47,769 bases of DNA from Bacteroides sp. (GCA_014802445.1 JAAVCF010000002.1:19340-67108), one strand, 5' to 3'. Counted from the stretch's first letter, positions 17,827-27,233 are shown. Notes: generated by a model from the letters alone, not told the origin. Numbers and translations are program-made.

Positions 17827-18916
17827 AAAGCTGTTGTATTTCGCCTCAGATTATAAAATCGGGCTCAGTTCATTACTGACAGATCAACTGATTTCATTAC
17901 ATGCCTCGGGGGTGGATGTAGTTGCTGTGGCTGGTGAAAAAGAACAGGAGAAAGGACTAGCAAAGGTGATTGCAGACAATGGAATTAGGTTAGTTCGAAT
18001 TGAAGGTTTGGATGAGCACTCTAACTTTTCAAAGCTGGTAAAAATTCTACAAAGCATAATCATTCAACAGAAAATCAGTATTATTCATGTCCAGAATAAT
18101 TGGCAGCTCGGATTGGTAGCAATGATTAAAAGTAAGCTTTGCCTAAAGCATAAACTTGAGATTGCCTATACTATACATGGTTTCAGACATAATAGTACAG
18201 TAAAATCTAGAATAGCTCAGGTCATAATAGGAACTGCGCTGTTTATGTTTGCTGACCATGTGATATGCATGACGGACTACCTACGTAAAAAGTTCCGATT
18301 ATTATCCTACAAGATAGAAATGATTCCACTTGGTATAAATGATGAGTACTTTATTTCTGAATATATACCACCGATAACTGATGGCTTGCATTTAATTTTC
18401 CCTGCACAATTCAGAGAAGGAAAGAATCAGGATTTGATAATACGCTCGTTCGCTAAATTCATCTATGAGAGCAAAGACATGAAATCTACACTTACCCTTC
18501 CAGGCAATGGTGATTTAATGGAGCGAATGAAGCAATTGGCAAAAGATCTGGGTATCGCTCAACGTGTGTTCTTTCCGGGGTTTATTTCCAAGAAAGATGT
18601 AAAGCGATTGTATCTTGAAAGCAATGCTGCAATTGTAGCGAGCAATAGTGAAACATTCGGACAAAGTATTGTCGAGCCTTACGTTCTTGGTCGATGTGTG
18701 ATTTCCACACCAGTGGGTATAGCACCGGAAATCATTAACGATGAAGAGAACGGCTTTATATTCAAAAATGAGGGTGATTTGGTGAATATCTTTAAGCGAA
18801 TTTCAGCTAACCCCAGCATCCTTGGGACTATTGGCAAGAATAACTATGGTCGCCGCAATACGTTTACTTGGCTTAATGTCTCGGGGAAATACAATAAATC
18901 GTTGAACTTAAAATAA
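17816..18916 (+). CDS. Glycosyltransferase family 4
   Basis: 366 residues. GT-B layout: SDYKIGLSSLLTDQLISLHA at the N-terminus, IPLGINDEYF in the linker, IFPAQFREGKNQDLIIRSF at the donor domain, then SNSETFGQSIVEPYVLGRCV, where the usual E-x7-E is present as ETFGQSIVE. Donor unknown. AT-rich like the LicD gene after it. Confidence 0.87.
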   Translation: MSNKKLLYFASDYKIGLSSLLTDQLISLHASGVDVVAVAGEKEQEKGLAKVIADNGIRLVRIEGLDEHSNFSKLVKILQSIIIQQKISIIHVQNNWQLGLVAMIKSKLCLKHKLEIAYTIHGFRHNSTVKSRIAQVIIGTALFMFADHVICMTDYLRKKFRLLSYKIEMIPLGINDEYFISEYIPPITDGLHLIFPAQFREGKNQDLIIRSFAKFIYESKDMKSTLTLPGNGDLMERMKQLAKDLGIAQRVFFPGFISKKDVKRLYLESNAAIVASNSETFGQSIVEPYVLGRCVISTPVGIAPEIINDEENGFIFKNEGDLVNIFKRISANPSILGTIGKNNYGRRNTFTWLNVSGKYNKSLNLK

Positions 18917-18923
18917 TTAAAGC

Positions 18924-19738
18924 ATGACTGAAAGATTGCTTACAATTAAAGAAGTCAGAGAACTGCAAATGCAGATAATGGATGATATCCACAACTATTG
19001 CTCCGCACATAACCTTCACTACACCCTCACAAGCGGAACAATGATTGGCGCTATGCGCCACAAGGGATATATCCCTTGGGACGATGATATCGATATCATG
19101 ATGCCCCGACCGGATTATGAATATTTTATGGACAACTATAAGCCAGGGAAAGAATACTTGGCAGCTGTAGACCATCGTGTGGATAAAAACTACATAAGTT
19201 CATTTGCAAAAGTGTATGACACTCGTACCTTTACTAAATCGGGCAATATAATCGATAACAGAAGTGTTTCGTCGACATATTTCCAGTTGACGGATTACCT
19301 GCAAACGAAATGATTGAGGAGCATATCGATAGATTGTTTGATCTGTATGAAAAGCTAAGGAGAAGTGGAAAATACTATCTCTACATCCCCACACAGCGTA
19401 AGTTCAAGAGAGTGTTATACTACTGCAAGTACTTGCTCAAACGGTTAACTGTACCGAGCACAGCTACACTTCATCGTCAATTATTTGAATTGCTGTCAAA
19501 ATATCCTTTTGAAGATGCAGATTCCGTGTGCCTGACAGGGGGTCGCTATCGTGTAAAGGAATGCGTTCCTAAGAATCTGCTTTCCGATTACAAGCTGGTA
19601 CCGTTCGAGAATCGAAGATATATGTGTATTGAGAAAGCTGACGAATATCTTTCACACGTGTATGGAGATTGGCGGAAACTGCCACCCATAGAAAGTCGTG
19701 TTCCTGAGCATTTTGATGAGGTCTATATCAATGAATGA
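18924..19738 (+). pseudogene. LicD-family transferase with a frameshift
   Basis: LicD/fukutin-related proteins transfer phosphocholine or similar groups to glycans. The first frame starts at 18924 with TSGTMIGAMRHKGYIPWDDD and IDIMM, the family's metal-binding core, and runs out of frame after IIDNRSV at about 19267. The other frame continues with VDIFPVDGLPANEMIEEHID and ends at 19738. One more T in the TTT at 19267-19269 restores NRSVFVDIFPVDGLP, exactly the family pattern. The lesion is a one-base loss or a sequencing error. As read, only 129 residues are made in frame, and a second ATG (19310) could start the C-terminal part. Confidence 0.85.
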
Positions 19739-19790
19739 TTAGCGGACTACAATTGATTAATGCTGCGAAATACACCGAAAAGCACCTCCT

Positions 19791-20462
19791 ATGGCACAAT
19801 TAACAAAAATTGTTTGTTCAATACCTAAAACTATTTGGTTTAACTTTCGATATCTTCCATTTTGCCAGGCTATTAAGCTACCGGTTTGGATAGCCGCAAA
19901 TGTAAGAATAAAGAGATTACATCGGGATTGCATTATGATAAACAGTCGGTGCAAATTGGGATTGATTCGCATCGGATTTCACGAAGCAGATGCTATTGAT
20001 GTGCACGGACAACATACACTTCTATCAATAGAAAAACGAGGGAAGCTTATTTTTCAGGATGATGCACACATCGGTCATGGCGCGATCATAAATGTAAAAT
20101 CCGAGGGAAAATTATCATTGGGTAGAAACTTTGCTATATCCGGAACCACATCAATAATATGTAGTAAATCAATTACATTTGGTGATGATGTGCAACTCAG
20201 TTGGAATTCCATGATTATGGATAGCGATGCTCATCGCATATATTCCACAGATGGAAAGTGGATAAATCCCCCGACTGAGATTACAGTGGGTAATAGCGTG
20301 TGGATTGCCGCAAACACATCTATAATGAAAGGTGCAGTGATAAAGGATAATACTGTTGTCGCTTCCAACTCACTAGTTAACAAGGCCTTTTCTGAAGGAA
20401 ATTGTATTTTGGCCGGACAACCTGCAAAAGTTGTAAAACAAATTGGCGGTTTTGCAATATGA
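19791..20462 (+). CDS. Hexapeptide-repeat acyltransferase (LbH type)
   Basis: 223 residues. The C-terminal two thirds has imperfect hexapeptide turns (for example LSLGRNFAIS, ITFGDDVQLS, ITVGNSVWIAANTSIMKGAV, CILAGQPAKVVK), the left-handed beta-helix of CoA-dependent O- or N-acetyltransferases. The active-site His is likely the one in SDAHRIYS. It probably acetylates a sugar of the repeat unit in the cytoplasm, unlike the membrane acyltransferase at 9386. Confidence 0.88.
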   Translation: MAQLTKIVCSIPKTIWFNFRYLPFCQAIKLPVWIAANVRIKRLHRDCIMINSRCKLGLIRIGFHEADAIDVHGQHTLLSIEKRGKLIFQDDAHIGHGAIINVKSEGKLSLGRNFAISGTTSIICSKSITFGDDVQLSWNSMIMDSDAHRIYSTDGKWINPPTEITVGNSVWIAANTSIMKGAVIKDNTVVASNSLVNKAFSEGNCILAGQPAKVVKQIGGFAI

Positions 20463-21628
20463 AAGTTTTGCTGGTTCATAATGACTACGGGAAGTATTCC
20501 GGCGAGGAGGCCGTGGTTGATAAGATGGCAACTATGCTGAGTGAAATGGGGCACAGTGTTGCTCAGTTGCGAATGACCACCGCAGGAGCCCGAGAGTCGA
20601 TAAGCGGCAAGATCAAGGGGTTTGTTTCAGGAATCTATTGTCCGTCGGGAGTTAGGGCTATGCGTGAAGCGATTGAGCGTGAGAAGCCTGACGTGGTCAA
20701 TGTTCACAACCTCTACCCTTTCATCTCACCGGCAGCTTTGCGGGAATGCAAAAAAGCAGGGGTGCCTGTGGTGATGACAATCCACAACTTCAGGCTCATC
20801 TGCCCCACGGGACTTTTCATGCGTGACGGACGCCCTTGTGAGCTTTGTCTGGAGAAGGGAAACGAATGGGGATGCGTGAGATATAACTGCGAACATTCTG
20901 CATTGAAATCCATTGGTTATGCAGCCCGCAATGCCGTGGCCCGCTTGAAGCGCCATTATGCCGACTGTGTAGACACGTTTGCCTGCATTACTGATTTTCA
21001 GCGTCAAAAGCTCATCAAGGCCGGATTTCCGGAGGAGAGAATCATCGTAATCCCCAATTCGGTGGATGCTATTGAGAACGCTGAGTCGCGACCGGGCGAT
21101 TATGTGGCATTCAGCGGAAGAATCAGTAGGGAAAAGGGAGTAGACATGATAATGGAAGTTGCTCGCCGGCATCCTGAAATCAGCTTCAGATTGGCCGGGG
21201 CTGTCCGGGATAAAGAGCTCGTGGAGGATGTTCCTGATAATGTGGAATTAACCGGGTATCTAAATGCCCGTGAACTTGCAGAATTTTATGCAAATGCACG
21301 GTTCATAGTAATGGCATCGAAATGGTACGAAGGATTCCCGATGACAATTCTTGAAGCTGCATCTTACTCAAAGGCCACCATTGCGCCTGACCATGGTGGT
21401 TTCACTGAGATTATCGGCAAGGGATGTGACGCTATTGGTGAGCTCTTCACCCCAGGCGATTCTAAGAGTCTTGAACTGGCCATCATGAAACTGTGGAATG
21501 ACCAGACAGAAACACTCCGACTGGGTTCAAAGGCTAAGCAAAAGCTAATTTCTCATTACTCCACTAAGGTTATAGCTTCTATGTGGAACAACTTAATAAA
21601 TAAAATTACTACGGATGCCACTCCATGA
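20459..21628 (+). CDS. Glycosyltransferase family 4
   Basis: 389 residues from ATG 20459, which overlaps the previous stop by 4 nt (upstream in-frame TTG codons are not needed). MKVLLVHNDYGKYSGEEAVV and VVNVHNLYPFISPAAL mark the acceptor domain. CPTGLFMRDGRPCELCLEKG is a Cys-rich insert common in one GT4 group. AFSGRISREKGVDMIMEV and ASKWYEGFPMTILEAASYSK (E-x7-E) mark the donor domain. Sugar unknown. Confidence 0.9.
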   Translation: MKVLLVHNDYGKYSGEEAVVDKMATMLSEMGHSVAQLRMTTAGARESISGKIKGFVSGIYCPSGVRAMREAIEREKPDVVNVHNLYPFISPAALRECKKAGVPVVMTIHNFRLICPTGLFMRDGRPCELCLEKGNEWGCVRYNCEHSALKSIGYAARNAVARLKRHYADCVDTFACITDFQRQKLIKAGFPEERIIVIPNSVDAIENAESRPGDYVAFSGRISREKGVDMIMEVARRHPEISFRLAGAVRDKELVEDVPDNVELTGYLNARELAEFYANARFIVMASKWYEGFPMTILEAASYSKATIAPDHGGFTEIIGKGCDAIGELFTPGDSKSLELAIMKLWNDQTETLRLGSKAKQKLISHYSTKVIASMWNNLINKITTDATP

Positions 21629-21703
21629 GACGATTCTTCATCAGAACTCATGAGGATTGGACTTTCCAAAATAACATACATATTAATATTATACTAACTA
21701 ATT

Positions 21704-22657
21704 ATGAACCAACCATTTAGGGGGGGGGTAAAACTCAGCATTATAATCGTTAGTTACAACACTAAGGATGTAACCAGAGAATGCCTTAAAAGTATTCAGA
21801 ATGCAGAATGGCGCGACACATTCGAAATTATCGTTGTCGATAATAACTCTTCTGATGGGTCTGTTGAGATGATTCGTTCTGAATTCCCCGAAGTAAAAGT
21901 AATTGCAAATCCGGATAATCGATTTTTTGCTATAGCTAATAATCAAGGTGCTGCAATTGCGAAAGGGGAATATCTTCTCTTGCTGAACAGCGATACCCTC
22001 GTTTATGGAGATAACCTCCAGAAGATGATTGACTTCTTTGATACTCAGTCAGATGATGTCATCTGTATCGGCCCCAAGATACTCAACAAAGATAAGTCAT
22101 TGCAATCATGCGGAGTGCCTTTGATGTTCAACCCTTATAAGCATGTAGTCTCGCTGTTTTGTCTGGATAAGATGTTACCTCTTTATAAGGTTGATCCCGC
22201 TTTTTATAGGAAGCCGGATAAAACACACCAGACGGGCTGGGTTTCAGGTGCCTGCATGATGATTCCGGCTAAAAAGTATACCAAAGTGGGAGGTATGAAT
22301 GAAAATCTGGTGTTTTACGGCGAAGAACCGGAATTTGGCTACAGAACATCAAGGGCTGGATATAAGACAATCTACTATTCAGATGCTGAGATTATTCACT
22401 TGGGAGGTGTGTCAGCCAAAGCAGACAAAAAATCCACTTATTCTTTTGAAAAGGACATAAGGGAATACGATAGCCTTATTACAGAGACCGTGGGAACTAA
22501 GCGTGCAATAACAATTACACGACTCACTCGTTTCAGCCTCATGGTGAAATGGCTTTTCTACAAGAATAAGAACTATGTGGCATCCAGAATAAAACACGAA
22601 AAAAAGGTTATGGATTACTTCAAGAAAAAATTGGAATCTAACCAGGCTCAGCATTAA
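21704..22657 (+). CDS. Glycosyltransferase family 2 with a poly-G tract at its start
   Basis: 317 residues. GT2/rhamnosyltransferase-like motifs: LSIIIVSYNTKDVTRECLKS, IIVVDNNSSDGSVEM, YLLLLNSDTLV (metal site) and GWVSGACMMIPAKKY with GEEPEFGYR. Codons 6-9 lie in a run of nine G at 21720-21728. With nine G the gene is open. With eight, TAA follows at codon 9; with ten, the frame stops soon after. Expression therefore depends on the tract length. It follows the GT4 gene by 75 bp and does not overlap it. Confidence 0.9.
   Translation: MNQPFRGGVKLSIIIVSYNTKDVTRECLKSIQNAEWRDTFEIIVVDNNSSDGSVEMIRSEFPEVKVIANPDNRFFAIANNQGAAIAKGEYLLLLNSDTLVYGDNLQKMIDFFDTQSDDVICIGPKILNKDKSLQSCGVPLMFNPYKHVVSLFCLDKMLPLYKVDPAFYRKPDKTHQTGWVSGACMMIPAKKYTKVGGMNENLVFYGEEPEFGYRTSRAGYKTIYYSDAEIIHLGGVSAKADKKSTYSFEKDIREYDSLITETVGTKRAITITRLTRFSLMVKWLFYKNKNYVASRIKHEKKVMDYFKKKLESNQAQH
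21720..21728 (+). repeat. G9 homopolymer, candidate slipped-strand switch
   Basis: Nine consecutive G begin in codon 6 of the GT2 gene. Loss of one G puts TAA directly after the tract; gain of one G ends the frame about six codons later. Tracts of this length are unstable during replication in many bacteria. Confidence 0.7.
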
Positions 22658-22806
22658 GATGATTCGGGGGATGAGAGGGACGGATTTGGAAGGAAATAGG
22701 GCTTGACATCTGCAAGCATTACACTCACTTAGTTGACATTTGACGGATAGATGGGCGCGGGCCTGTTTATCGCTGATTTTGTGTCTTTTCATTCTTACGA
22801 CGACGT

Positions 22807-23553
22807 ATGAAAACGTATTTCAACATTCGCTACGAGTTTGACCGTGGGCGAGTGCATCAATCTATTGACGAGCGTGTTAACCAGCCCGGGGCCGACTATA
22901 TATGCGTGGCCGATGGAGTGATTCTCAATACGGCAAACCGCAACAGCGACTATATGGCAGTGGTGAACGGCGGGATGTTTTCTATTTGCGACAGCAGCTA
23001 TGTGCCCCTCTACATAAAGTGGATCTACGGCGAGCGGTTAGAGCAATATTGCGGCAGCGAAATCTTCAGGGACGTGGTGGCCGGCGGAAAGCACCGCATG
23101 ATTTTTCTCGGCACTCAGCAGCCCATTCTCGATGGTCTGAAGGAGAATCTGACGCTGATGAATCCCGCTGTGGAGAGCATGAAGTTTGTGGAGCTTCCGT
23201 TTCGCAACGTGGAAGAGTTTGATTATCCGGCCATCGCGCGGATGATTGAGCAGGACGGCGCCGAAATTATCTGGATTGCCCTCGGGGCGCCCAAGCAGGA
23301 GATTTTCATGTCAATGCTCAAGCCTCATCTGAGTCACGGGGTGATGATTGCCGTGGGGGCGGCGTTTAAGTTTTACAGCGGCGTGGACACCAACCGCGCT
23401 CCTCAATGGATGGTGAAGCATCATCTGGAGTTTGTGCACCGCCTGAGTCAGGAACCCCGCAAGCAGGCGCGTCGCTGCTTCGACATCATCCGCACCCTGC
23501 CGGGGCTACTCTATCAGGAGTGGCGGGTGAAGATGAACGGTAAGAACAATTAA
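22807..23553 (+). CDS. WecG/TagA/CpsF family glycosyltransferase (probable ManNAc transferase)
   Basis: 248 residues of the GT26 family. Motifs: [11 protein letters not shown] (the conserved D-G near the N-terminus), [31 protein letters not shown] and [20 protein letters not shown], then [18 protein letters not shown]. WecG and TagA add ManNAc to GlcNAc-PP-undecaprenol, so with the WecA-like and WecB genes it would make the first disaccharide. A 149-bp gap precedes it with no clear promoter. It is more GC-rich than the two GT genes before it. Confidence 0.9.
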   Translation: MKTYFNIRYEFDRGRVHQSIDERVNQPGADYICVADGVILNTANRNSDYMAVVNGGMFSICDSSYVPLYIKWIYGERLEQYCGSEIFRDVVAGGKHRMIFLGTQQPILDGLKENLTLMNPAVESMKFVELPFRNVEEFDYPAIARMIEQDGAEIIWIALGAPKQEIFMSMLKPHLSHGVMIAVGAAFKFYSGVDTNRAPQWMVKHHLEFVHRLSQEPRKQARRCFDIIRTLPGLLYQEWRVKMNGKNN

Positions 23554-23585
23554 CCATTAACAATCAAGAAAACCAGTATATAAGA

Positions 23586-24677
23586 ATGAAGACTGCACTC
23601 ATCACAGGAATTACAGGTCAGGACGGCTCGTTCCTGGCTGAACTCTTGCTCGAGAAGGGCTATGATGTTCACGGCACCATCCGCCGCTCATCGGTCGACT
23701 TCCGCGAGCGCATTGCTCACCTTGAAGGTCATGAGAACTTTCATCTTCATTATGCCGACCTGGGCGACTCAATGTCAATCATCCAGGTGCTCAACAAGGT
23801 TAGGCCCGACGAGGTGTATAACCTTGCTGCTCAGAGCCATGTGCAGGTAAGCTTCGACTCGCCCGAGTTTACGGCCGACGTTGATGCCACCGGTGTGCTC
23901 CGCATCCTCGAGGGCATCCGCCAGTGTGGACTGGCCCCCACCTGCCGCTTCTATCAGGCTTCCACCTCGGAGCTCTACGGCAAGGTGGAGGAGGTGCCGC
24001 AGAATGAAAACACCCCCTTCCACCCCTACTCTCCTTACGCCGTTGCCAAGCTCTACGGCTTCTGGATTGTCAAGGAGTATCGCGAAGCCTATGGCATGTA
24101 TGCCTGCTCAGGCATCCTTTTCAATCATGAGAGCGAGCGCCGCGGCGAGACCTTCGTTACCCGCAAAATCACTCTGGCCGCCGCCCGCATTGCTCAGGGC
24201 AAGCAGGACAAGCTCTATCTTGGCAATCTGTCGTCGCTGCGTGACTGGGGCTATGCCAAGGATTATGTGGAATGCATGTGGCTCATCCTTCAGCAGCCTG
24301 AGCCTGAAGATTTCGTGATTGCCACCGGCGAGCAACACTCCGTGCGTGAGTTCTGCCTCTACGCCTTCCGCCGTGCCGGCATAGAGCTGGAATTCGTCGG
24401 CGAGGGTGAGAATGAGAAGGGCATTGACAAGGCCACGGGCCGCGTGATTATCGAGGTGTCGCCTGACTTCTACCGTCCCACCGACGTGGTTAACCTTTGG
24501 GGCGACCCCACCAAGGCCAAGCAGAAGCTCGGCTGGGACCCGACGAAGAAAACGTCGTTTGAGCAGCTGGTGAACCTCATGGTGGATGCCGACATGGCCA
24601 AGGTGGCCGTGGAGCGTGCCGGCGAGCAGGTGAAGATGAATCTGGCCGAGTATCTGGAGAAAGGAATCGTGAAATGA
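23586..24677 (+). CDS. gmd: GDP-mannose 4,6-dehydratase
   Basis: 363 residues, normal length. It converts GDP-mannose to GDP-4-keto-6-deoxymannose, the first step to GDP-L-fucose. Seen: the NAD(P)-binding [20 protein letters not shown], the active-site [11 protein letters not shown] (Y-x3-K), [15 protein letters not shown] and [18 protein letters not shown], all hallmarks of Gmd. It overlaps the Fcl gene by 4 nt. GC-rich like the housekeeping genes later in the window, so probably more native than the AT-rich middle of the locus. Confidence 0.96.
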   Translation: MKTALITGITGQDGSFLAELLLEKGYDVHGTIRRSSVDFRERIAHLEGHENFHLHYADLGDSMSIIQVLNKVRPDEVYNLAAQSHVQVSFDSPEFTADVDATGVLRILEGIRQCGLAPTCRFYQASTSELYGKVEEVPQNENTPFHPYSPYAVAKLYGFWIVKEYREAYGMYACSGILFNHESERRGETFVTRKITLAAARIAQGKQDKLYLGNLSSLRDWGYAKDYVECMWLILQQPEPEDFVIATGEQHSVREFCLYAFRRAGIELEFVGEGENEKGIDKATGRVIIEVSPDFYRPTDVVNLWGDPTKAKQKLGWDPTKKTSFEQLVNLMVDADMAKVAVERAGEQVKMNLAEYLEKGIVK

Positions 24678-25618
24678 TGGAGAAGGATTCCAAAATCTAT
24701 GTGGCGGGCCATCGCGGCATGGTGGGCTCAGCTATCGTGCGCGAGCTTCAGCGCCAGGGCTACACCAACATTATCACCCGCACCCACGCTGAGCTTGACC
24801 TCATTGACCAGCAGGCCGTGGACCGCTTTTTCGCCGAGGAGAGGCCTGACTATGTGTTTCTCGCCGCGGCCAAGGTGGGCGGCATCATAGCCAATTCCAG
24901 CGCTTTGGCCGACTTCATGTATGACAACATGATGCTGGAAATGAACGTAATCCACGCCGCCTGGAAAAACGGCTGCAAGAAGCTTGAATTTTTAGGGTCA
25001 TCCTGCATTTATCCGCGCATGGCGCCGCAGCCCATGCCTGAGTCATGCCTGCTCACCTCTGAGCTGGAGAAAACCAACGAGGCTTATGCCCTGGCCAAAA
25101 TCAGCGGCTTGAAATACTGTGAGTATCTCAACCGCCAGTATGGCACGGATTATATCTCCGTCATGCCCACTAACCTCTACGGCCCCAACGACAACTATCA
25201 TCCCGAACACTCCCACGTGCTCCCGGCGCTCATTCGCCGCTTCCATGAGGCCAAGGAGGCAGGGCTGAAGAGTGTGACCTGCTGGGGCGACGGAAGTCCG
25301 CTGCGTGAGTTTCTCTACGTGGATGACCTTGCCAACCTGTGTGTGTTCCTGATGAACCATTACAGCGGCAACGAAACCGTCAATGCCGGCACCGGCAAGG
25401 AGCTCACCATCAAGGAGCTCACCGAGATGGTGGCAGAAATCACGGGCTACGAAGGCGAGATTCTGTGGGACACCTCGCGCCCCAACGGCACGCCGCGCAA
25501 GCTCCTTGACGTGAGCAAAGCCACGGCCCTGGGCTGGACCTACACCACTGAGCTCGCTGACGGCATACGCCTGGCCTACGAGGATTTCCTGAACAATCCC
25601 ATGCGCGCCGAGCGCTAA
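24674..25618 (+). CDS. fcl: GDP-L-fucose synthase
   Basis: 314 residues. It epimerises and reduces GDP-4-keto-6-deoxymannose to GDP-L-fucose with NADPH. Motifs: [19 protein letters not shown] (nucleotide-binding loop), [33 protein letters not shown] (Y-x3-K) and [20 protein letters not shown]. It is the last gene of the polysaccharide train and is followed by the terminator at 25644-25683. Confidence 0.96.
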   Translation: MMEKDSKIYVAGHRGMVGSAIVRELQRQGYTNIITRTHAELDLIDQQAVDRFFAEERPDYVFLAAAKVGGIIANSSALADFMYDNMMLEMNVIHAAWKNGCKKLEFLGSSCIYPRMAPQPMPESCLLTSELEKTNEAYALAKISGLKYCEYLNRQYGTDYISVMPTNLYGPNDNYHPEHSHVLPALIRRFHEAKEAGLKSVTCWGDGSPLREFLYVDDLANLCVFLMNHYSGNETVNAGTGKELTIKELTEMVAEITGYEGEILWDTSRPNGTPRKLLDVSKATALGWTYTTELADGIRLAYEDFLNNPMRAER

Positions 25619-25643
25619 TCGCGCCCGCGTCGCGGACCATAGC

Positions 25644-25683
25644 CGGCCCCTGCTTCCCTCCGAGGAGGCGGGGCCGTTTTTTT
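25644..25683 (+). terminator. Rho-independent terminator closing the polysaccharide locus
   Basis: CGGCCCC at 25644-25650 pairs with GGGGCCG at 25670-25676 and is followed by seven T (25677-25683). It sits 25 bp after the fcl stop. Confidence 0.9.
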
Positions 25684-25709
25684 AGGGGGATGCCAGCCCG
25701 CATGGTGGG

Positions 25710-25811
25710 ATTGCGGCGAGGGTTTTGTCGCGGAGGGCGGGCGGCCAGAACGGCCGCCCCTACATTCCTTGGTGGATGATTTGCGCATGGGTGCATTGCG
25801 GCGAGGGTTTT
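25710..25811. repeat. 17-bp direct repeat flanking a GC-rich palindrome
   Basis: ATTGCGGCGAGGGTTTT occurs at 25710-25726 and again at 25795-25811. Between them lies the palindrome GGGCGGCC-AGAAC-GGCCGCCC (25739-25759). Confidence 0.75.
25727..25766. repeat. Dispersed intergenic repeat, copy 1
   Basis: Begins GTCGCGGAGG and ends CGCCCCTACATT around an 8-bp stem with a 5-nt loop. The same ends occur at 28887-28925 with a different middle. This is the look of a REP-like or small non-autonomous element. Confidence 0.6.
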
Positions 25812-25873
25812 TATAAACCATCGCGGCGATAATGCTGTTAGAATTATTGAAAGGGTTATTGATTTGATTGCCT

Positions 25874-26950
25874 ATGTCTGTCAAGAATAACATCACGCCT
25901 GGTTCGGCCTCCTCCAAGGAGAAGAAAGACTTGCGCACGGCGCTCACCGGCCTGTTCTCGCTGGGGGTGTCGGTGGGCCTGATTGTGTGGCTGTTCCAGA
26001 AGGTTAATCTCCACACTATCCTGCGCATCACGCGGGAGACGTGTGACTATCGTTGGCTGCTGCTGATGTGTGCAGTGCTCGTTGTTTCGCGCAGCATCAG
26101 GGGCATCCGCTGGGGCATCCAGCTCCGCGCCGCCGGGGTTAAGCGCATGCCGCCGTTTGCGGAGATGGTGACCATTTACGGCGCTTATGCGCTGAATCTG
26201 GTGCTGACGGGAGTTGGCGAGGTGTGGCGATGCGTGTATGTGTCGCGCCGCCAGAAAGCGTCGTTCACCACCGTGGTCGGCACCGACCTTGGCGACAGGA
26301 TTTCCGACGCCATCATGATCGTGACGCTCACGCTGCTGGCTGTACTGGTGGCAAATCCGGTCATAAAAAAGTTTTTGGACCATTATGCCGTGGGACGCGA
26401 CGTGGTGAGCATCATCTCGTCGCCGGCACTGTGGATTGTGCTCGGCGCGGTGGTGATTGGGGTCGTGGCGCTGATGCGCTCGCGGTGTCAAAACCGGGTG
26501 ATCCTGCGTATCAAGCAGGAAGCGCAAAACCTGTGGGGCGGTTTCCGTGTGCTGTTCACGATGAAGCATCAGGTGCGGTTCTGGACCTATACCCTGCTCA
26601 TCTGGGTGGCTTATTTTCTGATGACCTATCTCTGCTTCTTTGCGTTCCCGTTCACCCGCACCCTCGTGCGCCCCGACCTCTGCTACGGACTCCTGCCGGG
26701 CCTGGTGGTGTTTGTGTTCGGTTCGCTGAGCATAGCCATCCCCGCCTCAGGGGGCCTCGGACCGTGGAATCTGGCGGTAATATTCGCCCTGTCGCTCTAC
26801 GGCATAGACAGCGCCGACGCCACCACCTATGCCATGGTGGTGTGGGCCTTCCAGACCGTCACCCAGGTGCTCCTTGGAATTGTGAGCGCTGGCTATATCA
26901 CCTATGACCACCACAAACGCCGCCTTGAGCCTCAAAGCGCTGCCGATTAG
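25874..26950 (+). CDS. Lysylphosphatidylglycerol-synthase-type transmembrane protein (UPF0104)
   Basis: 358 residues from ATG 25874 with about eight hydrophobic segments. The family (YbhN/AglD, PF03706) is related to the flippase half of MprF. Seen: VSRSIRGIRWGIQLRAAGVK, GAYALNLVLTGVGEVWRCVY, TDLGDRISDAIMI and SIAIPASGGLGPWNLAVIFA, the usual conserved stretches. Its substrate is unknown. It stands alone after the polysaccharide terminator and has its own terminator. Confidence 0.87.
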   Translation: MSVKNNITPGSASSKEKKDLRTALTGLFSLGVSVGLIVWLFQKVNLHTILRITRETCDYRWLLLMCAVLVVSRSIRGIRWGIQLRAAGVKRMPPFAEMVTIYGAYALNLVLTGVGEVWRCVYVSRRQKASFTTVVGTDLGDRISDAIMIVTLTLLAVLVANPVIKKFLDHYAVGRDVVSIISSPALWIVLGAVVIGVVALMRSRCQNRVILRIKQEAQNLWGGFRVLFTMKHQVRFWTYTLLIWVAYFLMTYLCFFAFPFTRTLVRPDLCYGLLPGLVVFVFGSLSIAIPASGGLGPWNLAVIFALSLYGIDSADATTYAMVVWAFQTVTQVLLGIVSAGYITYDHHKRRLEPQSAAD

Positions 26951-26976
26951 CGGCTTCATCCATAAAGCATTTTTTA

Positions 26977-27016
26977 ACGGGGATGTGCTTGAATTTTGCA
27001 CATCCCCGTGTTTATC
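26977..27016 (+). terminator. Terminator after the membrane protein
   Basis: A perfect 12-bp stem (ACGGGGATGTGC at 26977-26988, GCACATCCCCGT at 26998-27009) with a 9-nt loop and a short T-rich tail, 26 bp after the stop at 26950. Confidence 0.82.
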
Positions 27017-27084
27017 TTTGTCAGCCACGGGGGCGCCGTTAGTTGAAATCCCGCTCTTTATGGCCGGAATTTCCGAAAAAACGC

Positions 27085-27092
27085 TAAATTTG
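27085..27092 (+). promoter_or_regulatory. Probable -7 promoter box
   Basis: TAAATTTG matches TAnnTTTG. No TTTG lies 19-21 bp upstream, so only half of the consensus is present. It would serve the small ORF at 27124 and the gene at 27234. Confidence 0.45.
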
Positions 27093-27123
27093 CATCTATT
27101 TCACTCCTTAAACTCTGCAATCC

Positions 27124-27222
27124 ATGATTACAGGACAGATTAAGAATCAGAGCCGCGAGAACCTTACTGAGAGTTGCGTCGACTTCGTGGCCAACCTCCA
27201 TAAATCCATCACTGCCGCCTAA
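27124..27222 (+). pseudogene. 32-residue ORF beginning like HsdM (possible remnant)
   Basis: The product starts MITGQIKNQ, which matches the usual N-terminus of type I restriction methyltransferase subunits (MITG-x-K-N), then diverges (SRENLTESCVDFVANLHKSI) and ends at TAA. A normal HsdM has about 500 residues, and no other hsd gene is in the window. Likely the stub of a deleted gene, although a real small protein is possible. It ends 11 bp before the next start. Confidence 0.35.
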
Positions 27223-27233
27223 TCCCTCACCCA

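Noticed and set aside
20402..20458. Upstream TTG start for the GT4 gene
   Set aside because: ATG 20459 gives the standard MKVLLVHNDYG start and the usual 4-nt overlap; the extension only repeats the previous gene's end in another frame.
25856..26907. Long ORFs in other frames over the UPF0104 membrane protein
   Set aside because: His/Arg-rich shadows typical of GC-rich genes; the plus-strand membrane protein explains the region.
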